Notes: generated from the sequence alone by a model not told the origin. Shown: positions 33,259-43,970, numbered from the stretch's first letter. The stretch: DNA of 64,000 nt from Romanomermis culicivorax (GCA_963922205.1 CAWUHX010000078.1:248001-312000), one strand, 5' to 3'. Program-made: numbers and translations.

Positions 33259-34140
33259 ATACGTTATATTTATATGTACATTTCATCTCATTTTTTTATA
33301 ATAATAAAAATCACTTATAGTTGTTGTTGTTTATACAACCCTTCTCTTTAGCTATTGTTTAGAAATATTCTTTTAATTTATTCCTAATTATGAATGAACT
33401 TCCTTTTATTACTCCTTCTTTCCTTTATTTTCTCCTTTAATTCTACAGTACTATGTAATTATCTTGTACGTTCTTTTTACCCTGAGACCTGTTTGTGCAT
33501 ATTCTCTATATATCGTTTACTCGTACATCTCTAAATATCTGACTACAGTAAACCCTTTTTTTATATTCCAGAAGTTGATGCACACACATACACACACACA
33601 CACACACACTCATAGTAGAACTCTAAAGAAATTACCTCTACTATTAAACGCAATAAATAAAAAATTTTATTAATTTTAATTCAGTTTAATTTATTTGAAA
33701 CAAAATATACATATATATATATATATATACAAAATTTAAAACAAAATAGAATAAATTATATATATATACAAAATTTAAAACAAAATAAAATATACATATA
33801 TACACATAGATACTATATACATACGCAGCCACCGCCGCCGCCACCGCCGTCGCAGACCTCGCTAGAGGTTTCACATGTATCCACTAAAATTTTTACAAAT
33901 TTTAATAACTATTTTAGTTAAACAAAAATTTTTACTCTAATATATCATTTTAACTGTTAAGTAATAGGTACAAGATCTATCAATAGTCTTTATTTGTCAT
34001 AAATTTTTATCATATAAAATTGTGTAAATATTTGAAAGCTTCTAGAATATTCTAGAAATGTTCTTTGGTAAGTTTTAGACAGCTCAGCTAGCTTATAAAA
34101 TTTATATATCTACGACGTGTTTTAACTATAACATTATAAC
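33259..34140. other. AT-rich Polinton spacer with microsatellites
   Basis: No gene is recognised. It holds a (CA)n run at about 33,583-33,608, (AT)n runs at about 33,710-33,790, and a short GCC/ACC trinucleotide run at about 33,828-33,852. Two polyadenylation-type AATAAA signals lie near 33,300 and 33,651. Confidence 0.5.
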
Positions 34141-34166
34141 TTACTAGAAACGCGGTAGCGCCAGTC

Positions 34167-34430
34167 CTATCCTCTCCTCGACGTAGTGATTGTCGGCGTT
34201 TCCCCATTCAGCCCTTGCACCAGGGGGGAGGATGTTCCACAGGTGCGAGGCTCTTGGCCGTCGTCCAGTGAAGGGTTTTCGAACATCTGGCGTAGATGTT
34301 TCATAAAACCCCAAAAGGGTTTCTGTCTAGCTGGATATTCAACCCCTCGCTGGCTTTTCCACCAGCTCTTGAAGTCCGTCGACGCCTCCACCCAAAAGAC
34401 GGACGCCCACGCGTCAATGTCGGCCATCAT
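34167..34430 (-). CDS. GC-richer antisense frame near the Polinton right end, unknown
   Basis: An 87-codon minus-strand frame (MMADIDAWASVFWVEASTDF…) in a stretch visibly richer in G and C than its surroundings. Upstream on the same strand, 34,511-34,573 holds a short coding-like start (MEALFVTFISALKAAYEVY) ending at a GT, and an AG lies just before the main frame, so splicing is plausible. The protein is Trp-rich and helical at first, then Pro/Gly-rich. I recognise no family. Its position between capsid genes and the right inverted repeat, and on the opposite strand, fits an acquired cargo gene; this is inference. Confidence 0.45.
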   Translation of the reverse strand: MMADIDAWASVFWVEASTDFKSWWKSQRGVEYPARQKPFWGFMKHLRQMFENPSLDDGQEPRTCGTSSPLVQGLNGETPTITTSRRG

Positions 34431-34724
34431 TAAAAACGGTTCTAAATTAATAATAATATTATAAAATAGTATCCATATTAATTTTTAAATCAAAATATTT
34501 GTAAAATCATCGTACCGTAAACCTCGTAGGCGGCTTTTAATGCCGAAATAAACGTAACGAATAGGGCCTCCATTGGTAGTCTCAGGTGTCGCGCGCAAGT
34601 ACAAAAATAAGAATGGTTCTTCTTCTTCTATTTTTTCTATTTATACCTCTTTACCCTCATTAAACCTTTTCCGGTTTTTTCTGCTTTTTGGTTGAATCTT
34701 TTCGGTTTTTCTTTGAAGGTTGTC

Positions 34725-34884
34725 GACTCTAGGTTATTCTAGAAAACTATCAGAATAACAATAATCACCACCTTGATTGTTTTGGTATTGCGTCTCTTTA
34801 AAGGCTTTAGGCTCTAGGTTATTCTAGAAAACTATCAAAATAACAATAATCACCACCTTAATTATTTTGGTAAAGCGTCTCTTG
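34725..34884. repeat. 75-bp direct repeat upstream of the antisense frame
   Basis: The blocks at 34,725-34,799 and 34,810-34,884 are nearly identical: ctaggttattctagaaaac, then aataacaataatcaccacctt, ending 'gcgtctctt'. They lie 150-300 bp upstream of the antisense start and could be promoter duplications. Confidence 0.55.
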
Positions 34885-34889
34885 CTACC

Positions 34890-35607
34890 GTGTTTTATAG
34901 AACCTTTGACCTTTTCTAGCATTTCTAATTGGTTTTACGATCTAAATGGTTTCAGCTGTCTAACCTTTCTATGTTTGCTCTGGAAAACACTCTGTATACA
35001 AAATCGTATCTACCTACATAAATCATCCATTATAATGTATTAATTTTCTATACGTAGAGTAACGTTCATGTATAGCTACCCTTGATGATTTAGTTCTTTT
35101 CTTTTTTCTTTTTCTATTCTTTTCTTCAAATATTTTTGTGGTATCAATTACTTTTTTACATTTAGAATATTTTTCATCTCAAGTGTTCACTTTTCTACAT
35201 GCGCTTTATGCCAATTTTTCTATAAAAGAATTTGGCCATTTACGACCTTATAAGTATAAACCTGTAGAAATAATGTTTCAAGTTTTATAGACTCTTAGAG
35301 CTTTTATATGTGGAATTGAGCATTCTGATCTAAAAGACCATTCTAATTTGGATGATCATTCAGTATGCAGGGCTTCCGATTAGCTATTCTGTGAACCTGC
35401 AGATGGCGCACCTCTTATTTTGGAGCCCGAGGGCGCTTTTTTTGAACGACTTCCTCCATGGGTGGAGGGGGTCAATTTTATAAATGCTTTCTTTCTTTTT
35501 TGTTTTCCATTTTTTGTTCACACTATCATAATTTTTTTATTTAGACTACAGTATTTTGGCGATAAACAAAAATAAAATAGTGTTCCAAAAGTTTTATAAT
35601 AATAAGC
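34890..35607. other. Noncoding Polinton spacer before the right end
   Basis: No gene is recognised. The sequence contains 'atttctataaaagaatttggcc' and 'gaccttataagtataaacctgtagaaataatgtttcaag' (about 35,215-35,280), weakly similar to parts of the inverted-repeat module. It may be an older, decayed copy of that module. Confidence 0.4.
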
Positions 35608-36906
35608 TAGAATGTTGCATTAAATTAAAAATTTTTGATATGTAAAGATTTTTTCAACTCTCCAAATTTTCTACACGCTTTTTATGACCGGCTCGTTATG
35701 GTCATTTTCTATAAAAGACCTTCTTCTTGGTCATTTTTGGCAGAACATCAAACTTTATACGCATGCACCCGTAAAGATAATGTTTCATCCCGTATTGACT
35801 CTCCCGAGATTTTACTCATTAAACAGACCATTACTGACCAGTTTGACCATTCTGACATTTGTTGACTTGAATGATCGTTCAGAAATGGGACCTCCGAAAC
35901 ATATTTACACCTGCAGGTGGCACCCTTTTGTCAAAGGGGGTCCGGGGTGCAAATTTTTGGAAGGCTTCTTCTGCCCACGGGAGAAGCCATTTTTACACAC
36001 GATTGCTTTTTATTTCTGTTTCATTTTTTGTTCATTTTAGTTTTCCTTTTCCATCTACAGTAACACATCTATTACTCTAATTCCTCTATTACCATAATAG
36101 AAAAATTACCGTAATTCTACTATTACGATAACTCCCGAATCTGTATGCTTAACCATACGTCAACTCTCCAAATTTTCTACACGCTTTTTATGACCAGCTC
36201 TTTCTGGTCATTTTCTATAAAAGACCTCATTTGTCTACATGCTTTTTATGGCCAGCTCGCTCTGGTCATTTTTTATAAAAGACCTTCTTGGTCATTTTTT
36301 CGCAGAACATCAAACTTTATACGCATGCACCCGTAAGGATAATGTTTCATCGCGTATTGACTCTCTCAAGATTTTACTCATTAAACAGACCATTACTGAC
36401 CAGTTTGACCATTCTGACATTTGTTGACTTGAACGATCGTTCAGAAATGGGACCTCTGAAACATATTTACACCTGCAGGTGGCACCCTTTTGACAAAGGG
36501 GGTACGGGGTGCAAATTTTTGAAGGGCTTCCTCTTCCCAGAGGGGAAGCCGTTTTTACACACGATCTCTTTTTATTTCTTTTCCATTTTTTGTTCATTTT
36601 AGTTTTTCTTTTTTCATCTACAGTAACACACCTATTACCCTAATTCTACTATTACCATAATCGAAAAATTACCGTAATCCCACTATTACGGTAACTCTAA
36701 AACCTGTATACTTAACCGTACGACCTATAAATCGATGAAGAAATTGACCGTATATGTTTACTGTACGACCTGTAAATCCACCAAAAGTCGTCCGTATATG
36801 TTTACTGTATGACCTATAAATCGACCAAAAATGACAAATTATAGGTCGTACACAAAAGATAGGGGTATCCTTAAGCGTACGACCTATACCGGCCGGCCTT
36901 ACTACT
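35608..36906 (-). repeat. Polinton right terminal inverted repeat
   Basis: This is the reverse complement of 17,938-19,266. It shows the same two tandem modules (about 35,655-36,154 and 36,155-36,720), and the longer outer module contains an extra 'tctacatgctttttatgg' segment, just as on the left. It ends CCTTACTACT at 36,906. That both ends share the internal duplication shows that the duplication predates this insertion, or that one end was copied from the other. Confidence 0.9.
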
Positions 36907-36912
36907 GTATGC
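36907..36912. repeat. Right 6-bp target duplication of the Polinton
   Basis: The sequence gtatgc directly follows the terminal CCTTACTACT and matches ggatgc at the left end in five of six bases. Confidence 0.7.
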
Positions 36913-38050
36913 TCATCCACTGCACGTAGATTTTGGTCAGATAAGCATTTGCTGCCTGGGTTTTCAGAACCATGTGAATTTCTACCAGTTTTTTCAACCC
37001 GAAACTGCTCTACTTGCACTTTTTTGACAGGAACTCACTTACTATTAAAGGATTTTGGCCGTTTAAGCTTTCTCTGCTTGTGGATTGCTAGGCTAAACCG
37101 GTTAATATACTTACCGTCCCGACTAAATCCTAGTTTATCCTTCTCAGACTGACTTTTTTGTCATTTTTCAATTTACAAGCATTTTGTAGAAAACAACTGA
37201 TCGTTTTTTTCAGTTGGAAGTTTCTTTGATGGAATTGTTGCATGATTATTTTAAAGACTGGAATATGGTTACGAGTTTGACGTAATTATTGAACTAACTT
37301 TAGTTGTCACTCAGAATTACTCTCTGACTTCGGTCGCAAGCTTGTTGTTTGTTCTGCTAAATCAATGTCGATAATCTTGAAATGATTGAAATGAGTGATG
37401 GGTTATGTATCATGTTGGAAAAATTTATTGAGTAGAGTCAACGAGACTTTCATAACTTTTAATAAAAATTTAACTGCGACCTCGCTGCATCGGCCAATCC
37501 GAAACGAATGAAGTATAGGGGAAACTAAGTTGTATTGGCAGTACGGAGAATCGACTCATGTACCTTATATAGGCTGTTTTTCTTAAAATGCGAATTAATA
37601 AAATTTGGAAAGCAAGTACTATTTTATATTTTTCGCTTCCGTAGCTTATGTTTAATTGGACTGAAAATTTGTGACCGTACTCAACTAACCCTCAGCATTT
37701 GTTTCAAGCAAAAGCTCCTACAGTAAACGCTTTGTCCAAATCATGTTGATACCGGTGATTTCCTGTCATTTTCCAATCTACAGACATCTTATAAAAAATA
37801 CATCATAGTGTTGAATATAACAGTATTCTGCTACAGTAAGCTAACACTCGCTTTGCATGAAAGGTACCAATCTCTACGATTTTGCAGACAGTGTGCCTCG
37901 TAAGCGCAGTCATCAAACTTCAATGCTCATAAATTCACTGAAGTTTGATGATTATTTGCAAGTGCCCGAATAAATTTTGCATGATAAAACCTGAATATTC
38001 TTATATTGCTTTATGGCCAAATTCGAAGGATCACCTATTCGAATGTGTTG
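36913..38050. other. Noncoding stretch right of the Polinton
   Basis: No gene or well-bounded repeat is recognised. Short frames at 36,949-37,152 and 37,535-37,726 carry no motifs. A small inverted pair, 'catcaaacttcaatgctcata' and 'cactgaagtttgatgatta', lies near 37,912-37,950. Confidence 0.4.
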
Positions 38051-38269
38051 ATAACACATAAAGGAGCTGTTACAGGAGTAACTGCTAGCGCAGAAAACTT
38101 CGCGCAATCGCTAGTTACTGTGAAAGACTCCAGTGTTTTTTTCGTGCCGAAACACGGTTTTTGCCACACAAAAAATTTGGAATGGCACAAAAAATTTTGG
38201 GCGATTGTGCCAATTGGCACAAATTTTTTGGCTGGTCAAACATTAAATTTCCTTGATTTATACACGTTT

Positions 38270-39010
38270 TAGGAGCTGAAAACGCAAAAAATTTCCGGCG
38301 CTTCGCGCCGAGTCAATGTAAGGTAAAGTGGGGTGACTTTGATCAGAGAGTATATAGCATTTGATAACTATTTGCCATACTCTGATCAAAGTCACCCCAC
38401 TTTACCTTATATAATTAGTTGTGTATTTGACGCGAGCGTGAACGAGTTCTCTTCAAAGAGTGTATTAGTATCATCGTTACAACAAACTTTAGCTGTCGTC
38501 AATGACTGATAATCAGAAGGAATTTTGGATATTCTCTGTTCATTCAGTCAAATCAGATTTAAAACTGAAATTCTTACTTTTTGTATTTGATTGATTCAAA
38601 TAGAAAAATCCATATGGTTGGTATACGATATTTCGACCGATAATTTACACAATTGTCGACTTTATTTTCTCTGGTCTTTACATTGTGAATTAGGATAGAT
38701 ATTCATAATCAAAAATTGAATCAGTGTACGAGTTTCCTGAATAATTTTAGAGTTATATCTAAATTTTCTCAGCACTTCATTTCTTTTTGAGTCGTCGTGA
38801 AGTTTTTTCTTATCTCACTGACATGGTTGGCTGAAAACTGGCACGATTTTTACAAAAAATTAATGCGTTAAATTTAAACGTAGCTTTGATTTATTTTTTT
38901 AGCAAACTTTTGGGTTTGGTCCAAACCCCTCTTGTGCCAATTGGCACAAATGTCGATGCACAAAAAAACGCTGCTTTAAGCTGCTTTTTTGCCAAATCGG
39001 CAGGTCCTTA
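38270..39010 (+). repeat. Dispersed repeat family G, copy 2
   Basis: It matches 2,141-2,990 block by block, starting with a GC hairpin ('ccggcgcttcgcgccgagtcaatg'-type, 38,295) and running through 'gagttctcttc', 'attcattcagtcaaatcag', 'tttcctgaataatttta' and 'ttcttatctcactgac'. It lacks the family B MITE of copy 1 but has a 91-bp MITE at 38,319-38,409. Confidence 0.6.
38319..38409. mobile_element. 91-bp TA-flanked MITE with perfect 30-bp inverted ends
   Basis: The first 30 bases (taaggtaaagtggggtgac…) and the last 30 are exact reverse complements, and the outermost TA on each side fits the Tc1/mariner target. The loop is 31 bp. The related repeat at about 2,190-2,215 (gtcaatgaatatatataatt) lacks it and shows the uninserted site. 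The end sequence 'gtgacttwgatca' is shared with the right end of the pogo relic at 7,384, so that family probably moved it. Confidence 0.85.
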
Positions 39011-39029
39011 GAGGGAGGGGGAGGGGGAA

Positions 39030-39198
39030 TTCCCCCTAAATTTTTTTACATTTAAAATTTTCAGCAATATCATTGTACTTACACACCACAATCCCCCAAT
39101 TGAATTATTATATTTACATACTTTTCGTCAAACAAAGATTTTAGCCACTAATCCAAGCACACATAACTAACCGAAAATAAGTCGTCTTCACTGCAAAA
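39030..39198 (+). repeat. Dispersed repeat D, left part
   Basis: Near-identical to 44,745-44,927 (tttaaaattttcagcaatat, catacttttcgtcaaacaaa, gccactaatccaagcacaca). It stops at ctgcaaaa, where the hAT-type MITE begins. The sequence resumes at 44,157 after the MITE. Confidence 0.75.
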
Positions 39199-39302
39199 CG
39201 TACATTTAATTGGGGGAGGTTGGGGAGGGAGAACCCCCATCCCCAACTTGTTCGACCCCTATACCCAAATGTCGGGACCCTCGGCCTCACCCCCAACTTG
39301 GT

Positions 39303-39311
39303 CAACACCAA
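39303..39311. repeat. Left 9-bp target duplication of the MULE
   Basis: The sequence caacaccaa is exactly repeated at 43,971-43,979. Confidence 0.9.
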
Positions 39312-39700
39312 GGCAGTGTCTATTAGCCGGATACGGCGAATATAATATTTTATATTCGCAGTATACTGTTAATAGTGCCTGCTATATAAGACCTACTATT
39401 GGCCGTACGAAAAGTACAGTATATCTCATCTCACTCATTTTTTATTGACATTTACATCTTGCGGATCAGATTGCATATTTGTCAGCTATTACCTATTCAG
39501 TCTGGCACATTGCATACAGTTTATATTTTCATAATTATCCTAATTTGTGTACAAATTTATTGAAATCCATTCGATTTTCATGATAAACTGGTCGATATCA
39601 ATATATAAGGAAACTTTTGTGCACAATATAGCTTAATTTTTCGATGATTTTCAGGATGGATTGTTATGTACAAGCCATTGAACTTCATAATTTGCACAAA
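39312..39700 (+). repeat. MULE left terminal inverted repeat
   Basis: This is the inverse of 43,581-43,970. It ends with 'gattgttatgtacaagccattg', so the repeat on the right end includes the first codons of the transposase; this left copy carries the same codons in reverse orientation. Confidence 0.9.
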
Positions 39701-39903
39701 ACGGCCATTTTGTTTTTTTCAAACGTTGGGTTGGTGGAGATGGATAATCGCTGTTGAAAAATAGTCGGATCAAATCCGAAAACACCTTTGCCTCTCCGTC
39801 AAACCCTTTACATTACCTATGATCTATTGCTGTTTTCTAAAAGAAAGTGAGTCTTGATCATTTTTGAATCTGGTGAGTCTTGATCATTTTTGAACTCAGA
39901 AGC

Positions 39904-40360
39904 CTAACTAAAATCATCAGATCTCGTCTCAACATTGTGGTTTGACACTGATGGTAAAAAATCGCTCACGATGCTTCCAGTTTTCGACATGCTAACATCA
40001 GTTTCAGCATTTGCTGTTTCCAAATCGAGGCTTTTTCCCACCAGTTCATCAGTTTTTGAAATAACCATCGACATAGGCTCAGATGTATTCAGGCTATTGA
40101 AAGATTTTTTCAACTGTTCATATTGCTTTTCAAATTCTGTGAAACTTAATTTGCTGCAGGCGTCACAAACTCACTGGGCTAGTTTCAACATTTTGTTGTA
40201 TTTTTCATTTACAGACAAAATTCAATTTTTTGAACTATCTATTGCGATAGAATTTTCGGGAATTTTTTCCAACAGTGGATCATGACTGAAGTTATCAGGA
40301 ACAGACGTAACGAATTTAAACCGTTGGAAACATTGTGAAATAAGGTTCAAATCGAATATT
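39904..40360 (-). pseudogene. MULE transposase, C-terminal part
   Basis: On the minus strand the sequence reads NVTEIFDLNLISQCFQRFKF, then VPDNFSHDPLLEKIPEN, then CDACSKLSFTEFEKQYEQL and a Ser/Thr-rich tail to a stop at 39,904. It continues the transposase that breaks off at about 41,830 (…QFSNVT), so a later insert separates the two parts. In-frame stops are present near 40,165 and 40,230. The tail has no motif I can name. Confidence 0.55.
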
Positions 40361-41119
40361 TCTGTCACATTTTAGGCCATGTCACGTGTATGACACGTTT
40401 ATCTTGGGAGAGCTGGGGAGGTTTGGGTATCTCATCAGGTAATACCGTGTTTTAGACGTCACATTGATGGTGAACCATATCAGATTGATCCTATTACAGT
40501 GAGTAATAGGCTGTGACTCCTGATGGATACTGGCATTTTCCCCCAGGCTTCCCAAATTGGCGTTGGGGCCTAACCTGGCAATTGGTGGCTATAGAGAGGT
40601 CTATAGTTGGTTCTCTTGTGTTGTCCTTGGGGTCTTGCTGTAGGGTAACGGACAACGCTGCCAGGCTAGGTGGGACAATCCCCGAGTCCTACTCAGTGAG
40701 AGTGGGGACAGGGTCACCCGTAAAATGACCTAATTTGTGGGACCCGATTATGAACCAGACAGCCCCTTTTAGCCCGAACCTGAGGGGTGGAGGCCCTACT
40801 TATCTGTGGAGACCTTGGGAAACCGACTTAGGAAGGATTTCCCAACAAATAACCCACAAATAACAATAATCCCCTGAGAAGACTCACCTAGTCCTGTTTC
40901 TCAAGCGATTACGACGCAACGGGCGGCAAGTCCCTGGATGCTTTCGGTCTTCTGGCACTGGGAGCGGGGGATGCGATCCTCAAACGTCCTAGGCGGCGAG
41001 CGGCAGCGAGCGGCGGCGAGCGGGAGGGAGCGGGAGCGAGCAGGAGGCGAAACTCCAACGTTTAATTCACGAACCGGGGCGGTCGGACACCTGGCACTGA
41101 TGGGCAGCGGGGTACTGTA

Positions 41120-41240
41120 GGCGGTGAGCGGCGGACGCAGTAAGAAATGCAAGGGTATGCAGAATAATAGGCGGCGGACGCAGTCAGTAAGAAATGCAAG
41201 GGTATGCAGAATAATAGGCGGCGGACGCAGTCGAGTATAT
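41120..41240. repeat. 47-bp tandem repeat, about 2.4 copies
   Basis: The unit starts gtaagaaatgcaagggtatg and ends ggcggcggacgcagtca. It is repeated twice in full plus flanking part-copies. The two full copies are identical by eye. Confidence 0.8.
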
Positions 41241-41330
41241 AAAAAATATGCAAATTGAGCAGGGCGGCGGATGCGAAGTGACAACCGGACGAAAAGCTTG
41301 GTGAACCCAAGAATGAGCGAAAAACTAAAG

Positions 41331-41356
41331 AAACATGTCCTTTTAAGGACATGTTT
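41331..41356. repeat. 12-bp-stem palindrome
   Basis: The sequence aaacatgtcctt, a TT spacer, and its exact reverse complement aaggacatgttt. It lies in the insert within the MULE. Function unknown. Confidence 0.85.
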
Positions 41357-41823
41357 GGCTACAGCTGCAGCTTGGGCGGAGTTTCTCGGCGCTCAAGCTA
41401 ACTTCTGCAGCTAGACGCGATGCAGAAGATGCCTATGAGCACATAGACATTTTTTCATTCACATGCGTTTAGCACTGAGGCCGGCTGCAGTGCCTATGCT
41501 AAGCATATGAACGTCTTTAGCTAAAACTTCTTAGCTAGTCGTTTTGCGTAACAAAAACGACGCTAATTTTTGATGATAAGAGGTGCGTGAGCGCACCAAA
41601 AATAGCCATGTGCTCGTGGAGCACGACTGGCGGAAGTTTTTAGCTAAAGGGCCTACTGTAGCCCGCGTTTGTAAAGAAATAAAATACAACAAAAACGAAA
41701 CATAGAAATGCATAAAAAATATACAAACGAACGTAAAATGCATGTGTAAAAATGAAATAAACAAAAGCATGTTCGAGTAATAAACGAAATATGAAAAATA
41801 ACAAAATGTCGGCATGATCAGGA

Positions 41824-43638
41824 TCACGTGACGTTGGAGAATTGAGCGGCACGTGACATTTCTAAATTTTCCGAATTTCTAACAGCCATAATGTGACGAC
41901 GAGGCAACTCAAAATGGCAGAAAAATTCACAAGAACATTTGCGATCCTGTATAATGGTATATTTGGAGTCAGAATCCGTTTTGGAAACATTAGTCGCTCC
42001 ATCATTGTTGATGATCTGAAATTTTCGAAGGTCTCTCTGAAACAAATTATATTTTGCACTGAGCTTAGAAGCAGCAAAATCGGTGAAACGTTTGAACAGA
42101 AATTCTTGTTGTTCTGATGAAGGAATGTTGGGAATAATTTTGCCTTTACATTTTTCCACGTCCCGATGCTTTAAATTGAACGTATGCATAGAAATAAATT
42201 TTATCAGATTTTCGATGCATAACGACATCCGCGAATACGGATTTATTACGTCTTTGATATGTTTATTTTGTGCTTCAATCTGATTAGTATCATTAATTCC
42301 AAAATTCGTGAGATTTTTCCGAAAGACATAAGCCCACATTTCCTCTCAACTCATCCAGTTAAATGTGAAAATTTCTTTGAAATGACTTGGGATTAATTTA
42401 TCATTCAGGAGCTCAGTCCAACTGTCATCAAAGACGTCAAACTTTTTTGCATGTAATAGTCTTTTCAGCAAGGTCAATGCACATTTTTTGATATTCTGTA
42501 AAGTTGAATTAGACTTGCCTATCTCACATGACTCACTAGGGGTAAACTTCATTTCCCGAACAATTTTCTGAAAATTTTGCTCGACATGAACCATACATAG
42601 TAAAACAGTTGCGTTCTGGAAAGTATTCTGAGCCGCCTTAATGGACTCAAAATCTTTGTCCAAAACAACAATTTTAGTTTTGTCTACGCTATCCTAATTA
42701 CTGATTTTGAACTGTTCGAAACAACATGTCACTAGATATTCAGTCTCAGAGCTCAAAAATGCTGCAGCAACAATGCGACTGATACGATTCTTATCTAGCA
42801 CAGCGGATAAAAAAAGAACATAGTTGATGTTGTTTAAAGGATAAGTTACATCTCCTTCAACTAATTCTGGAAATTCGATAAACCATTGACGCATGAGACT
42901 AGTTTGGAAAAAGATTATATCCACAATATTCGATTGTGGGTCTGATATAACTTTGAGATACGAGCCTGGATCAGTCTTTTTCACATTTTCAAGAAAATAA
43001 ATGGTTTTGGAAACTTCGTCTGCTTTCTCAGAACTGCGAGCAGCATCTATGATGTTTCTAATATTATGATTAGTCACTTGTTTACCTTCAGTGGAGCGAA
43101 TTTCCTCAGCAATTAATTTTACATTAGCTCCCAACTGGGCTGCTTTTACAATAAAATCTCTTGCATCTCCGTCTAATCTTCTTTTATGTGGGAAATGAGA
43201 CAATAATTCTTCAGAAACTTCGTGATTATGTTTAAAATTCGAGCGGGTGACTTTCAATTTATTTTCTGCATTACTGAAATTAATATTCAAACGACAGCTA
43301 CACCCCGTAGCTCCGAAATAACTTTGATTGGGTCGTAGACCTATGCCAGTTTCCCTTCAATGAATACCATTCCTGCAAACTGGAACAAGCTTCGAAAAAA
43401 CAAATTTCTTTTCATCGTTATGAAAACGTTTACTGGACTCGATTGAAAATGACTGAAAAGTTTCACTTTCTAGCCATTCGATGGCTTTGGCGAGATCTTG
43501 GAAGCAACCAAAAACCGAACCAGCTACTAAAGCTTTCGAAGCGTCTACAGTGGACAGGTCAATAATCTTCGGCTGCAGCATTTTGTGCAAATTATGAAGT
43601 TCAATGGCTTGTACATAACAATCTATCCTGAAAATCAT
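41824..43638 (-). pseudogene. MULE transposase with SWIM-type motif, N-terminal and catalytic part
   Basis: The transposase that cuts and inserts the element reads along one frame from about 43,638 to 41,830. It starts MIFRIDCYVQAIELHNL. GCSCRLNINF, then KVTRSNFKHNHEVS, is a FLYWCH/FAR1-type DNA-binding pattern. The DDE core shows ELVEGDVTYPLNN (first D), VLDKDFESI…CMVHVEQNF (second D plus the family C..H) and NQIEAQNKHIKDVI (E). The SWIM-like end is CSCEFFCHFELPRRHIM; the usual motif has C in place of the first R of PRRH, so the zinc site looks impaired. In-frame stops lie after NGIH (about 43,355), after FKISN (about 42,692) and after FNWMS (about 42,344). Confidence 0.82.
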
Positions 43639-43970
43639 CGAAAAATTAAGCTATATTGTGCACAAAAGTTTCCTCATATATTGATATCGACCAGTTTATC
43701 ATGTAAATCGAATGGATTTCAATAAATTTGTACACAAATTAGGATAATTATAAAAATATAAAGTGTATGCAATGTGCCAGACTGAATAGGTAACAGCTGA
43801 CAAATATGCAATCTGATCCGCAAGATGTAAATATCAATAAAAAATGAGTGAGATGAGACATACTGTACTTTTCGTACGGCTAATAGTAGGTCTTATATAG
43901 CAGGCACTATTAACAGTATACTGCAAATATAAAATATTATATTCGCCGTATCCGGCTAATAGACACTGCC
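43581..43970 (-). repeat. MULE right terminal inverted repeat
   Basis: This is the inverse of 39,312-39,700. Because the transposase start codon lies inside it (43,638), promoter and first codons are duplicated at both ends of the element. Confidence 0.9.

Larger units (their letters stand above)
17938..36906. mobile_element. Polinton/Maverick fossil, 19 kb, both ends present
   Basis: The element begins AGTAGTAAGG and ends with its inverse CCTTACTACT, giving the AG…CT termini of Polintons. Inverted ends are about 1.3 kb (17,938-19,266 and 35,608-36,906). The flanks ggatgc (17,932-17,937) and gtatgc (36,907-36,912) match at five of six bases, as expected for the family's 6-bp target duplication. 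Inside are protein-primed DNA polymerase B, packaging ATPase, integrase, adenain-type protease and two jelly-roll-type capsid genes, in the usual order. By hand count the two ends differ at about 5% of sites over the outer 300 bp, so it is neither fresh nor ancient; no calibrated rate is available. The element is complete in layout, but several genes are broken, perhaps five to ten breaks in all. Confidence 0.93.
40370..41832. mobile_element. Unidentified 1.45-kb insert inside the MULE transposase
   Basis: The insert splits the transposase between …QFSNVT and NVTEIF…. Its borders lie near cacgtg motifs (about 40,384 and 41,825), and the exact target duplication is unclear. It is strikingly GC-rich for this window. 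It contains a structured-looking 400-bp part (40,500-40,910), a decamer minisatellite of the type gcgagcggcr (about 40,995-41,050), a 47-bp tandem repeat and a 12-bp-stem palindrome. No reading frame resembles a known protein. It could be a non-autonomous retroposon or another transposon type. Confidence 0.5.
39312..43970 (-). mobile_element. Mutator-like DNA transposon (MULE), 4,659 bp
   Basis: The ends ggcagtgtctattagccgg and its inverse start inverted repeats of about 390 bp (39,312-39,700 and 43,581-43,970), about 97% identical over the outer 240 bp by eye. A perfect 9-bp target duplication, caacaccaa, flanks it (39,303-39,311 and 43,971-43,979). The minus strand codes for a MULE transposase with a FLYWCH/FAR1-like N-terminus, DDE core and SWIM-type motif. 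The transposase carries in-frame stops and a 1.45-kb insert, so this copy is dead despite its young-looking ends. Confidence 0.92.

Noticed and set aside
40901-41284. Arg/Pro-rich minus-strand frames
   Set aside because: They follow the GC-rich minisatellite and 47-bp tandem repeat; overlapping frames on both strands look equally open.
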